This document shows, one piece after another, positions 1 through 5,672 of a DNA stretch of 6,029 bases. The notes below the pieces were generated by a model. It had not been told where the DNA came from. It made no database searches and saw nothing but the letters and a program-made list of their open reading frames with translations. The stretch is from assembly GCA_903827735.1 (NCBI GenBank), contig CAIKJM010000069.1:1-6029 (forward strand), given 5' to 3'. The translations under genes and the position numbers were made by a program. This DNA comes from an uncultured Rhodanobacter sp. (GTDB lineage: Bacteria; Pseudomonadota; Gammaproteobacteria; Xanthomonadales; Rhodanobacteraceae). Positions within the stretch are counted from its first letter, which is position 1; the number at the start of each line of letters is the position of its first letter.

Positions 1-1224
1 AACGTCGCGTATGCGTACGGCTGTTTCTATGCCGCCGCCTGTGCCAGTGGCGCGACGCCCGGCTATTTCTTCGCGCCCAACGGCGACTACGACATCTACG
101 ATTACCGCAGCCCCGACGATACGCGCGAAAACGACGAGGCGCGCGCCGTGCTCAAGGGCAGTTTCGATATCGGCAGCATCAGCAACGAGGTCAGCCTGGG
201 CACCAGCGCCTTCCGTCGTACGCTCGATCAGCGCCCGTATGTCTACAACTATGTCGGTACGGCCAATATCAGCGAGTTCACCCCGCCCTACTATCCGATG
301 TCGCCCGCCGAGCCCGGTCCTTCCGCGCGCACGTTGACCAGCTGGCAGCATGCCGTCTTTGGGCTGGATCGCATTCACTTTGGCGAGCAGTGGCAGGTTC
401 TTCTCGGCGGCCGCTTCGTGCATCTGGAAGAGCGCGCCTACGATCCGTACGGCGTGCTTCAGCGTGACACGCGCCTGAGCAAGGTGCTGCCGCAGGCCGC
501 CGTGATGTGGCAGCCGACGGCGCCGTTGACGCTCTACGTGAGCTATAGCGAAAACCTTTCGCTCGGCGCACAGGCGCCGTACTGGACCTCCAACGGCAAC
601 GACGTGCTGCCGCCGCTGATGTCACGGCAGGTCGAAGCCGGCGCGAAGTACGCGTGGAGCGATGCGCTGGATCTCACCGCCGCGCTGTATCGCATCAGCC
701 AGCCGTATCAATTCGCGCAACCCAGCAATACCGCGGCCGGCTTCACCTTCGTACAGGAAGGCATCGAGAAACACACCGGCCTGGAGCTCAACGCCGACGG
801 CCGCCTTACCGACAATCTGCGCCTCACGGTCAGCCTCAATTTCATTCAGGCGCAAGCGTATGACACCGGCACGCCCGCGTACGAGGGCCATCAGGTCGTC
901 AACGTGCCACGCGCGCGTTCGGCCGTCTATCTGGATTACCGCCTGCCGTTCGCCAACAACCTCAGCCTGCTCGGCGGCTGGCGCTACGCCAGCGCCAACC
1001 CCGCCACGCCCAACGGCCTGGTCAGCGTACCGGCGTATAACGTCTTCGACGCCGGCATGCGCTACACCACCACGCTGGGAGGCCACGCGCTGACCTGGCG
1101 ATTGAATATCGACAACCTGTTCAACCATTTCTACTGGCGCGATACCGGCACCTCCGGCGGCGACAGTTTCCTGTTTCCGGGCGCGCCGCGGCTGGCGCGG
1201 CTTTCCGCAACGCTGGCGTTTTGA
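1..1224 (+). CDS. TonB-dependent outer-membrane receptor, C-terminal part (5' end outside the window)
   Basis: The reading frame is open from base 1 and ends at TGA 1222-1224, giving about 407 residues of a protein whose start, signal peptide, TonB box and plug lie upstream of the window. What is visible is beta-barrel: alternating aromatic/hydrophobic strands such as LTLYVSYSENLSLGAQ, LRLTVSLNFIQAQAY and LTWRLNIDNLFNHFYW. The NLFN motif near the end and a C-terminal strand finishing in phenylalanine (LARLSATLAF) are typical of TonB-dependent receptors and of BamA-inserted barrels. An early loop carries two cysteines (residues 8 and 14 of the visible part) that could form a disulfide. The fragment resembles the siderophore-receptor branch, but the true substrate cannot be read from it. 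The neighbouring pnuC, 24 bases downstream on the same strand, suggests the pair imports a vitamin precursor (nicotinamide riboside or thiamine). That is inference from context; an iron-siderophore role remains possible. Confidence 0.93.
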   Translation, partial: NVAYAYGCFYAAACASGATPGYFFAPNGDYDIYDYRSPDDTRENDEARAVLKGSFDIGSISNEVSLGTSAFRRTLDQRPYVYNYVGTANISEFTPPYYPMSPAEPGPSARTLTSWQHAVFGLDRIHFGEQWQVLLGGRFVHLEERAYDPYGVLQRDTRLSKVLPQAAVMWQPTAPLTLYVSYSENLSLGAQAPYWTSNGNDVLPPLMSRQVEAGAKYAWSDALDLTAALYRISQPYQFAQPSNTAAGFTFVQEGIEKHTGLELNADGRLTDNLRLTVSLNFIQAQAYDTGTPAYEGHQVVNVPRARSAVYLDYRLPFANNLSLLGGWRYASANPATPNGLVSVPAYNVFDAGMRYTTTLGGHALTWRLNIDNLFNHFYWRDTGTSGGDSFLFPGAPRLARLSATLAF

Positions 1225-1248
1225 GCCGGCCATGATGGAACTACGCTG

Positions 1249-1842
1249 ATGGAAATGTCCTGGATCGAACTGGTCGGCGCCCTGCTCAGCGCATGGGCGG
1301 TCTGGCTTACCGCGCAACGACGGCCGTGGTGCTGGCCGATCGGCCTGCTCTCTGTCGCGGTTTACGTGGGAATCTTCGTCGAGGCCAAGCTCTATTCCGA
1401 CGCCCTGCTGCAGATCGCCTTCGCCATCTTGATCGTCTACGGCTGGTTGCGCTGGCTGCGCAATCTCAACGACGACGGTCGCGTGCAGGTGGCCCCACTG
1501 GCGACCGGAGAAGCGCTGGCGCATATCGCCATCGGTGTCGTGGGTTCGCTGCTGCTCGGCTTTGTCATGCATCGCTGGACAGACGCCGCGCTGCCTTGGA
1601 TCGATTCGGCGCTGACCGCCTTCAGCCTCGTTGCACAGTGGTGGCAGGCGCGCCGTCATATCGCTGCCTGGTGGCTGTGGATCGTGGTGGACGTGATCTA
1701 CGTGGGCGAATACGTCTACAAGCATCTGGTGATCACGTCGGTGCTGTATGCCGGCTTCATCGTGCTGGCGTTCATCGGCGTGCGCAGCTGGCAAAAGGCC
1801 GGTCAGGGCAACGCAGCGGATGCGAAGCCTGCCGTCGTCTGA
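1249..1842 (+). CDS. pnuC: PnuC-family nicotinamide riboside (or related vitamin) transporter
   Basis: This 197-residue integral membrane protein has the length and pattern of PnuC transporters, which carry nicotinamide riboside by facilitated diffusion with intracellular phosphorylation trapping it; relatives carry thiamine (PnuT) or riboflavin (PnuX). Hydrophobic segments lie at about residues 5-22, 28-46, 50-69, 90-107, 117-132, 140-157 and 161-180. Family signatures include YSDALLQI (49-56), YGWLRW (64-69), the Q130/W131/W132 cluster and WWLWIVVDVIY (141-151). Aspartate 148 sits where many nicotinamide riboside carriers have asparagine, so specificity is open. The ATG at 1249 was chosen because a GGA at 1237-1239 lies 9 bases upstream; the ATG at 1255 is an alternative that removes two residues. 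It follows the TonB receptor by 24 bases and is probably co-transcribed with it. No kinase gene (nadR-like or thiamine kinase) follows inside the window. Confidence 0.92.
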   Translation: MEMSWIELVGALLSAWAVWLTAQRRPWCWPIGLLSVAVYVGIFVEAKLYSDALLQIAFAILIVYGWLRWLRNLNDDGRVQVAPLATGEALAHIAIGVVGSLLLGFVMHRWTDAALPWIDSALTAFSLVAQWWQARRHIAAWWLWIVVDVIYVGEYVYKHLVITSVLYAGFIVLAFIGVRSWQKAGQGNAADAKPAVV

Positions 1843-1935
1843 GGTCGAAGCGTCCATCCTCAACAACGACGGGTGTGTCGCTCGTCGCCGATTCATAGTT
1901 GCAGCCTATCCTCCACGCAGCTCGTGTACGGGTAA

Positions 1936-1976
1936 GCTGAGGTCACGCTAGAACCACGTTCTGGCGTGACCTCAGC
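1936..1976. repeat. Near-perfect 19-bp hairpin between pnuC and the MOSC gene
   Basis: The arms 1936-1954 and 1958-1976 pair over 19 positions with a three-base CAC loop (1955-1957); the only non-Watson-Crick pair is T1949-G1963. The outer 13 bp (GCTGAGGTCACGC against GCGTGACCTCAGC) are perfect. No T-run follows on either strand, so it is not a canonical intrinsic terminator. It lies 94 bases after the pnuC stop and 27 bases before the MOSC start. It could be an RNA structure in the MOSC 5' leader, a factor-dependent terminator for the receptor-pnuC operon, an operator palindrome, or one copy of a dispersed REP-like element. Confidence 0.85.
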
Positions 1977-1991
1977 CGATACGGCAAGCAT

Positions 1992-1995
1992 GGAG
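1992..1995 (+). promoter_or_regulatory. Shine-Dalgarno site of the MOSC gene
   Basis: GGAG lies 8 bases before the ATG at 2004 and fixes that start rather than the second in-frame ATG at 2010, which would be 14 bases away. Confidence 0.7.
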
Positions 1996-2003
1996 TCACA
2001 GCG

Positions 2004-2672
2004 ATGTCGATGAGCCTGATTTCCGTCAACGTTTCGCAACCCGTGGAAGTACCGCACGGCGACACTTCGGTGATGACCGGCATTTTCAAGCGCCCCGTGG
2101 CCGGTGCTGTCGCGGTGCGCCGACTCAATCTCGATGGCGACGGCCAGGCGGACCTGGTCAACCACGGCGGCGAGAGCAAAGCGGTCTACGCGTACTCGCT
2201 GGATCATTACGACTACTGGCGCGAAGCCCTCGGCCGGGATGACCTGACGTACGGACAGTTCGGTGAAAACCTAACGGTGGCCGGACTCGACGAAGCGCAG
2301 CTTTGCGTCGGCGATCAGCTGCAGATCGGCGACGCGCTGTTCACCATCAGCCAGCCACGCGTGCCGTGCTTCAAGCTCGGCGTTCGTTTTGCGGACAGGC
2401 GCGTACCGAAGATGTTTGCACTGTCTCTGCGCACCGGCTTTTATCTGCGCGTATTGAACGAGGGAAAGGTTAAGGCCGGCGATACGGTGGGTGTTGTCGC
2501 GAGAGGTGCGGGTAGCTTGTCGATTCGATCGCTGTTCGATGCCTATCTGAAGCCCAACGATCGTGAGGCGCTGCGTTTGCTGGCGCGGGCGATCGAGGTC
2601 CCCGAACTGTCACCGGAATGGCGCGGGCATATCGGCGAGCGGTTGGCGCGACGACCGGACCTGGGCCGTTAA
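2004..2672 (+). CDS. MOSC-domain protein, YiiM-like
   Basis: The 222-residue product matches the length and architecture of YiiM-type proteins: a MOSC (molybdenum cofactor sulfurase C-terminal) beta-barrel at about residues 5-165, then a short helical C-terminal '3-alpha' domain (about 170-215, IRSLFDAYL onward). Diagnostic pieces are DLVNHGGESKAVYAY (50-64), GQFGENLTV (84-92) and QPRVPCFKL (117-125). Cys122 in the last is the conserved MOSC cysteine thought to contact the molybdenum cofactor or a sulfur species. E. coli YiiM is tied to detoxification of N-hydroxylated base analogues such as 6-hydroxylaminopurine; that function is inferred here from family membership. No signal peptide is present, so it should be cytoplasmic. 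It appears to be a single-gene unit: it is separated from pnuC by 161 bases that include a strong hairpin, and the next block is convergent. Confidence 0.92.
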   Translation: MSMSLISVNVSQPVEVPHGDTSVMTGIFKRPVAGAVAVRRLNLDGDGQADLVNHGGESKAVYAYSLDHYDYWREALGRDDLTYGQFGENLTVAGLDEAQLCVGDQLQIGDALFTISQPRVPCFKLGVRFADRRVPKMFALSLRTGFYLRVLNEGKVKAGDTVGVVARGAGSLSIRSLFDAYLKPNDREALRLLARAIEVPELSPEWRGHIGERLARRPDLGR

Positions 2673-2725
2673 TCGCTGGTCATTCATCTCCAATGACCCG
2701 ATCATCTTCAACTGCAGACGAACGA

Positions 2726-2757
2726 CGATGACAGGCATCGGACGATGCTTGTCATCG
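2726..2757. terminator. 14-bp hairpin between convergent genes, possible bidirectional terminator
   Basis: Arms 2726-2739 and 2744-2757 pair over 14 positions around a GGAC loop, with one G-T pair (G2734-T2749). The element lies 54 bases after the MOSC stop and 16 bases beyond the stop of the minus-strand SulP remnant, where a shared terminator would be expected. There is no T-tract on either side, so termination activity is inferred from position and stem strength only. Confidence 0.5.
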
Positions 2758-2772
2758 CAGCCATCTCGTCGA

Positions 2773-3271
2773 TTACGCCGCCGCGCGCTGGCCTTCCACG
2801 CGTGCATGCAGCGCCTTCCAGTCGACCACCAGCTCGCAGCCGCGCGCCGACGCATTGCGCGACCATTCGCGCAGCACCTCCAGGCAGGCCTGGTCGACGT
2901 GCGACAAACGATCGAGCACCAGGGTCAGCCGCGTGTTGTTCGGCACCCGCTCCAGGGTGCGCGCCATGCTCGGCACCTTGAAAAACGTGGCCGAATCGTC
3001 CAGATGCAGCGACGCCTCACCGGGCGTGGCGTCGTTATGCAGGCCGATCTTCAGCCGTGACGACAGCAGTGCGGGACGAAACAGTGACAGGCCGAAGCCG
3101 ATGATGACGCCGGCCAGCAGGTCGGTCCGACGATGCCTGTGATCAGACCGGCCGCCGGCGGCATGCCCGACGCAATGGCGATCCCCATGCACAGCGGCAG
3201 CGCCACCAGAAACACTACGACCGATCCCAGCAGGTCGCGGCTGAACAGGCCTTGGGAGAAATAGTTTTCAT
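2773..3271 (-). pseudogene. SulP-family anion/bicarbonate transporter remnant (internally deleted, frameshifted)
   Basis: Reading the minus strand from the ATG at 3271-3269, a shifted frame encodes a typical SulP N-terminus: YFSQGLFSRDLLGS, then VVVFLVALPLCMGIAIAS, then GMPPAAGLITGIVG, which is the first transmembrane region. At about 3126 it jumps, in another frame, to TDLLAGVIIGFGLSLF, which resembles the last transmembrane helix, followed by an intact STAS domain (LHLDDSATFFKVPS through DWKALHARVEG) ending at TAA 2775-2773. Intact SulP proteins of this class are roughly 500 residues; about 45 N-terminal and 125 C-terminal residues remain, so some 300-350 codons of membrane domain are missing. 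The ATG frame itself hits TAG at 3217-3215 after 18 codons, because the A-run after ATG (T-run 3265-3268 on plus) is one base short for the SulP frame. The ATG lies nine bases after the carbonic anhydrase stop, the usual carbonic anhydrase-SulP operon order. A functional transporter is excluded; a separate STAS protein starting at an internal codon is conceivable but unlikely. Confidence 0.85.
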
Positions 3272-3280
3272 CGGAGCACC

Positions 3281-3964
3281 TCAGGCCGCCGTAGCGGCAA
3301 GCGACGTGAAGCGCGCCATCGACGAAGCCTTGGGCACCGGGCGACCGGAGACCGGCACATCGACAAACCGGCCCTCGGCGCCGTCGAAGGCGCGCAGCTC
3401 GGCATCAGGGATATCGAATATCCAGCCGTGGATATTCAAGCTGCCCCTGGCCATGCCAACCGCGACCGCAGGCAAGGTGCGCAGGTGCTCCAGCTGGGCG
3501 ACAACGTTCTCTTCGGTGAGGCAACGCAGATAATCCTCGCCGTGCAGATGCGCGCACTTTTCCGCCGTGACGTGCTGCGCCACATCGGCATGCTTCAACC
3601 AGGATTGCACCGACGGCATACCGTCAAGCTTGCCGGGGTGCTGCAACGCCTTCATGGCGCCGCAGTCCGAATGCCCGCAGATCACGATGTGCTGCACCTT
3701 CAGCACCTTGACCGCGTACTCGACGGCGGCCACCACGCCGCTGACGTGCTGCGCATATGGCGGCACGATGTTGCCGATGTTGCGATACACGAACAGCTCG
3801 CCCGGCTGCGCCGAAAACATCATCTCGGGCATCACCCGCGAATCGGCACAGGTAATAAACATCGTGTGCGGACTCTGGCCATTCGCGAGGTGTTCGAACA
3901 CCTCGCGCTGCTCGGGGAAAACCTCGCGACGAAAACGAGCGAAACCATCAATCATGCGTTCCAT
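3281..3964 (-). CDS. Beta-class carbonic anhydrase
   Basis: This 227-residue cytoplasmic zinc enzyme interconverts CO2 and bicarbonate. The beta-class signature is complete: CADSR gives Cys39, Asp41 and Arg43, and ICGHSDCGAM gives His98 and Cys101, so the Cys-His-Cys zinc site and the Asp-Arg dyad are all present. YRNIGNIVPP (60-69), GVVAAVEYAV (76-85) and the late GWIFDIPD also match the family. The ATG at 3964-3962 was chosen because GGAG at 3975-3972 sits 7 bases upstream and MERMIDGFARFRREVFPE is the usual N-terminus; a longer in-frame reading from 4012 adds 16 residues with no family resemblance. The C-terminal ~20 residues (after DVPVSGRP) look variable. Downstream by nine bases is the ruined SulP gene. 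The original operon probably coupled bicarbonate transport to hydration, so the enzyme now appears to act without that partner. No convincing promoter was identified in 3976-4107. Confidence 0.95.
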   Translation of the reverse strand: MERMIDGFARFRREVFPEQREVFEHLANGQSPHTMFITCADSRVMPEMMFSAQPGELFVYRNIGNIVPPYAQHVSGVVAAVEYAVKVLKVQHIVICGHSDCGAMKALQHPGKLDGMPSVQSWLKHADVAQHVTAEKCAHLHGEDYLRCLTEENVVAQLEHLRTLPAVAVGMARGSLNIHGWIFDIPDAELRAFDGAEGRFVDVPVSGRPVPKASSMARFTSLAATAA

Positions 3965-3971
3965 GGAATAT

Positions 3972-3975
3972 CTCC
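3972..3975 (-). promoter_or_regulatory. Shine-Dalgarno site of the carbonic anhydrase gene
   Basis: On the minus strand GGAG precedes the ATG at 3964 by 7 bases. This decides the start in favour of MERMIDGF over the upstream in-frame ATG at 4012. Confidence 0.75.
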
Positions 3976-4107
3976 GAAAATAGTGGGCCACACCGCGAAG
4001 GCGGCGAAGCAAAAACGGTTGCCCGTCAGCACCACGAGGCGCCTGCTTAGGCTAAAAAATAAGGGGATAGAACCGCGCATCCGGACAGATGCCGGCAGCC
4101 GTTCGCC

Positions 4108-4440
4108 TTAGGCGATAGGCGGGCGTAGCTCGGAATTGGCGTGCCACCGCAGCGGCATGGTGTGCGACGTGACGGGCGTAGACTTGCCAAACACAGCGTT
4201 TGGCATGATCAACCCGTCGGGAATATCCAGCGTGTCGTGCCCACCGTCATCTTGCGCCGATGCGCTGTCGTCCGACCCGGACGTATCCAGATCGCCGGCA
4301 GCGTTATCGATGGCCGCCGCCGGATGACCTGAAGTGAGACCCGCATGCGTCGCTGCCGCCGTGCTGAATAAGCCGGCGAACAGCAACAATGCGAGCAGCG
4401 CACGGAGCAATGGACGACGGTGGACGAAGGCCGAGAGCAT
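4108..4440 (-). CDS. Small exported protein of unknown function
   Basis: I do not recognise this 110-residue protein. It begins with a clear Sec-type signal peptide: basic start (HRRPLLR, 7-13), hydrophobic core LLALLLFAGLF (15-25) and an alanine-rich cleavage region (AAATHA, 28-33). The mature part would be about 77 residues and periplasmic. It is Asp/Ser/Gly-rich and acidic at about 45-72, followed by LIMPNAVFGKSTPV and a C-terminus MPLRWHANSELRPPIA that looks more constrained. It has no cysteine and no second membrane segment. The ATG at 4440 is the only good start, because an in-frame stop lies 18 bases upstream. No Shine-Dalgarno sequence precedes it; see the promoter entry for a leaderless possibility. 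The next gene on this strand, carbonic anhydrase, is 143 bases away, so co-transcription is uncertain. Codon pattern and the signal peptide support a real gene, but overlapping ORFs on both strands mean it is not certain. Confidence 0.65.
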   Translation of the reverse strand: MLSAFVHRRPLLRALLALLLFAGLFSTAAATHAGLTSGHPAAAIDNAAGDLDTSGSDDSASAQDDGGHDTLDIPDGLIMPNAVFGKSTPVTSHTMPLRWHANSELRPPIA

Positions 4441-4795
4441 GCATTCAACGTACGCAAATCAATGCGAGGTGACAAGTGTTGCATCGCAAAATAATGCTCC
4501 ATCTTCAGCTTCGCGGCATCTGGACGTCCATTCGTCGCATGACACCGGGGTTTGCTTCGAAAGCAAAATAGCCTCCCCTATTCAGTTAGACGCTTACGGT
4601 GTCGACCGTCGCCTATACCCCGTCCTCTATGCTGCAGTTATGAAGTGGTTGCCGCGAGCTTCGTGCTGAACGCGATCAGCCGGAGATGCTTTCGGCCGAT
4701 CGCACCGGGCGGTGAACAAGCAAACTGCGCAATATTTTCGGTTTTTTTGCTTCAACGCTTTTATTACGCCCAATAGGTGCAAAATAGTGCCCACG
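4441..4795. other. Divergent intergenic region with no convincing gene
   Basis: These 355 bases separate the divergent starts at 4440 (minus) and 4796 (plus). They are more AT-rich than their surroundings, particularly 4730-4790, and the short ORFs crossing them lack family features and good start sites. Visible structure: a TTTGCTT-CGA-AAGCAAA palindrome at 4551-4567, and the same heptamer again as an inverted pair (4718-4724 and 4746-4752) flanking an AT-rich stretch with a seven-T run (4742-4748). These could be regulatory sites for one or both genes; nothing more specific can be supported. Confidence 0.55.
4447..4475 (-). promoter_or_regulatory. Possible sigma-70 promoter for the small exported protein
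   Basis: On the minus strand TTGTCA (4475-4470; five of six consensus bases) is followed by a 17-base spacer and TACGTT (4452-4447; three of six). The predicted transcription start would fall at about 4440, the A of the ATG, implying a leaderless mRNA. That fits the absence of a Shine-Dalgarno sequence. The weak -10 match keeps this tentative. Confidence 0.25.
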
Positions 4796-5422
4796 ATGAA
4801 CAGCCAGCGCCACGCCAAACGACTTTGTCTCGCCGCGATTCTGCTGGCGATATCCGGCGTTGCCAGCGCGCAAGACATCTATAAATGCTCGAAGGCTGGA
4901 CAGGTTGTTTATACCGATCGACCATGCGCTGGCGGCAAGGGCGAATTACTTCATCAGGCCGACGACACGGAAATCATCGATCAGTACCTCGACCTCGGCC
5001 AGGACGACGCGGCCAAGCGCTATGCCGTGTCGCACAACATCACCTCGCTCTACAAGCAGCGTCTTGACGCGCGCAAGCAGCGGATGGAAGCAAAAGCGCA
5101 GCAGCAGGCCGAACAGGACGCGGCCGACCGCCTGCAGGAGCAGGCCGATCGGCGGCAAGCACAGATCGATGCCGCGACAGCGCGGGGCCGACTGCAGGGC
5201 GAGAACGACGCGCTGCGCCAGCAGAATGCCCTCTATCAGCAACAGCTGGCGCAGCCGGTCTACAACGACGCCGGTGCGTACTACAACGCCGCGCCCGGTT
5301 ACTGGGGCGGATTCCCTCCTCACGATGGGCACCACCCGGGCGACGACAAGCCCCCTAGGCCGCCGGCTCCGCCCGTCTTTCACCCGTGCGTACCGGTTGC
5401 CGGCGGCACGGTGAAGTGCTGA
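4796..5422 (+). CDS. Exported DUF4124-domain protein with coiled coil and Pro/Cys tail
   Basis: With the start at ATG 4796 the product has 208 residues. A Sec signal peptide spans 1-25 (RHAKRLCLAAILLAISG, then VASA before Gln26). Right after cleavage comes the short DUF4124 module, DIYKCSKAGQVVYTDRPC (27-44), with its typical cysteine pair (31, 44) and YTD motif. Residues about 86-153 are rich in Gln, Ala, Arg and Glu and look like a coiled coil. The tail (154-208) holds repeated Tyr/Asn/Gly, then a His- and Pro-rich stretch (PPHDGHHPGDDKPPRPPAPP) and a C-terminal region with two more cysteines ending VKC. DUF4124 proteins are common in Beta- and Gammaproteobacteria and their function is not established; this one should be periplasmic. 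An upstream in-frame GTG at 4712 would bury the signal peptide behind 28 residues, so it was rejected. The Shine-Dalgarno sequence is poor (AGGTGC about 15 bases upstream). It stands alone, divergent from the gene at 4440. Confidence 0.85.
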   Translation: MNSQRHAKRLCLAAILLAISGVASAQDIYKCSKAGQVVYTDRPCAGGKGELLHQADDTEIIDQYLDLGQDDAAKRYAVSHNITSLYKQRLDARKQRMEAKAQQQAEQDAADRLQEQADRRQAQIDAATARGRLQGENDALRQQNALYQQQLAQPVYNDAGAYYNAAPGYWGGFPPHDGHHPGDDKPPRPPAPPVFHPCVPVAGGTVKC

Positions 5423-5672
5423 ACGTCTTCTTGCAGTCCGCGTGACGTCGGCGCCGCCGTATGGCGTCAACGCAACGCCCCTGCTCTGCACCTGCACGTA
5501 TCTCACCGTGACTCAAGCGCCTCAGCGTTTGGCCGAGCGCCGACGAACGCCATAACGCGGTGCAAGGCAGACGGATCGCGGCAGCTGTCTGATCGACATC
5601 TTCACCCGGTATTTTCTAGGCTTGGGTTCCACGCTCTCTTCTCCCGTTCAAGCAACCAGGAAAAATCCGGAT
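5423..5672. other. Intergenic region upstream of the ParA-like gene
   Basis: These 250 bases hold no supported gene. There are short GC-rich imperfect inverted repeats (for example TGACG...CGTCA near 5441-5467) but no stem with a T-tract. A modest Shine-Dalgarno sequence, AGGA at 5658-5661, serves the next gene. No clear sigma-70 promoter was found. Confidence 0.5.

Noticed and set aside
622..1896. Long open frame on the minus strand (424 codons) opposite the receptor and pnuC
   Set aside because: It is antisense to two genes with clear family motifs. Its translation is rich in Arg, Gln, His and Asp with no domain, as expected from the third-position bias of GC-rich DNA.
2563..3060. Plus-strand frames across the MOSC end and the SulP remnant
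   Set aside because: They overlap the MOSC coding end out of frame and lie antisense to a recognisable STAS domain. They show no motif of their own.
3965..4012. N-terminal extension of the carbonic anhydrase to the ATG at 4012
   Set aside because: The extra 16 residues do not resemble the family, and a good Shine-Dalgarno sequence sits just before the inner ATG at 3964.
4030..4107. Possible intrinsic terminator after the small exported protein (imperfect stem near 4080-4105, T-run on the minus strand near 4055-4060)
   Set aside because: The stem needs a bulge, and the T-run is more than ten bases from it, so it does not form a canonical terminator.
3428..4111. 227-codon plus-strand frame opposite the carbonic anhydrase
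   Set aside because: The minus-strand frame carries the complete beta-carbonic anhydrase active site; the plus-strand product is a His/Arg-rich shadow.
4712..4795. GTG start at 4712 for the DUF4124 protein
   Set aside because: It would place 28 residues in front of a well-formed signal peptide; the ATG at 4796 begins exactly at the signal peptide.
4946..5506. 186-codon minus-strand frame opposite the DUF4124 gene
   Set aside because: It is antisense to a gene with a signal peptide and DUF4124 motif. The translation is Arg/Val/Leu-rich without any recognisable feature.
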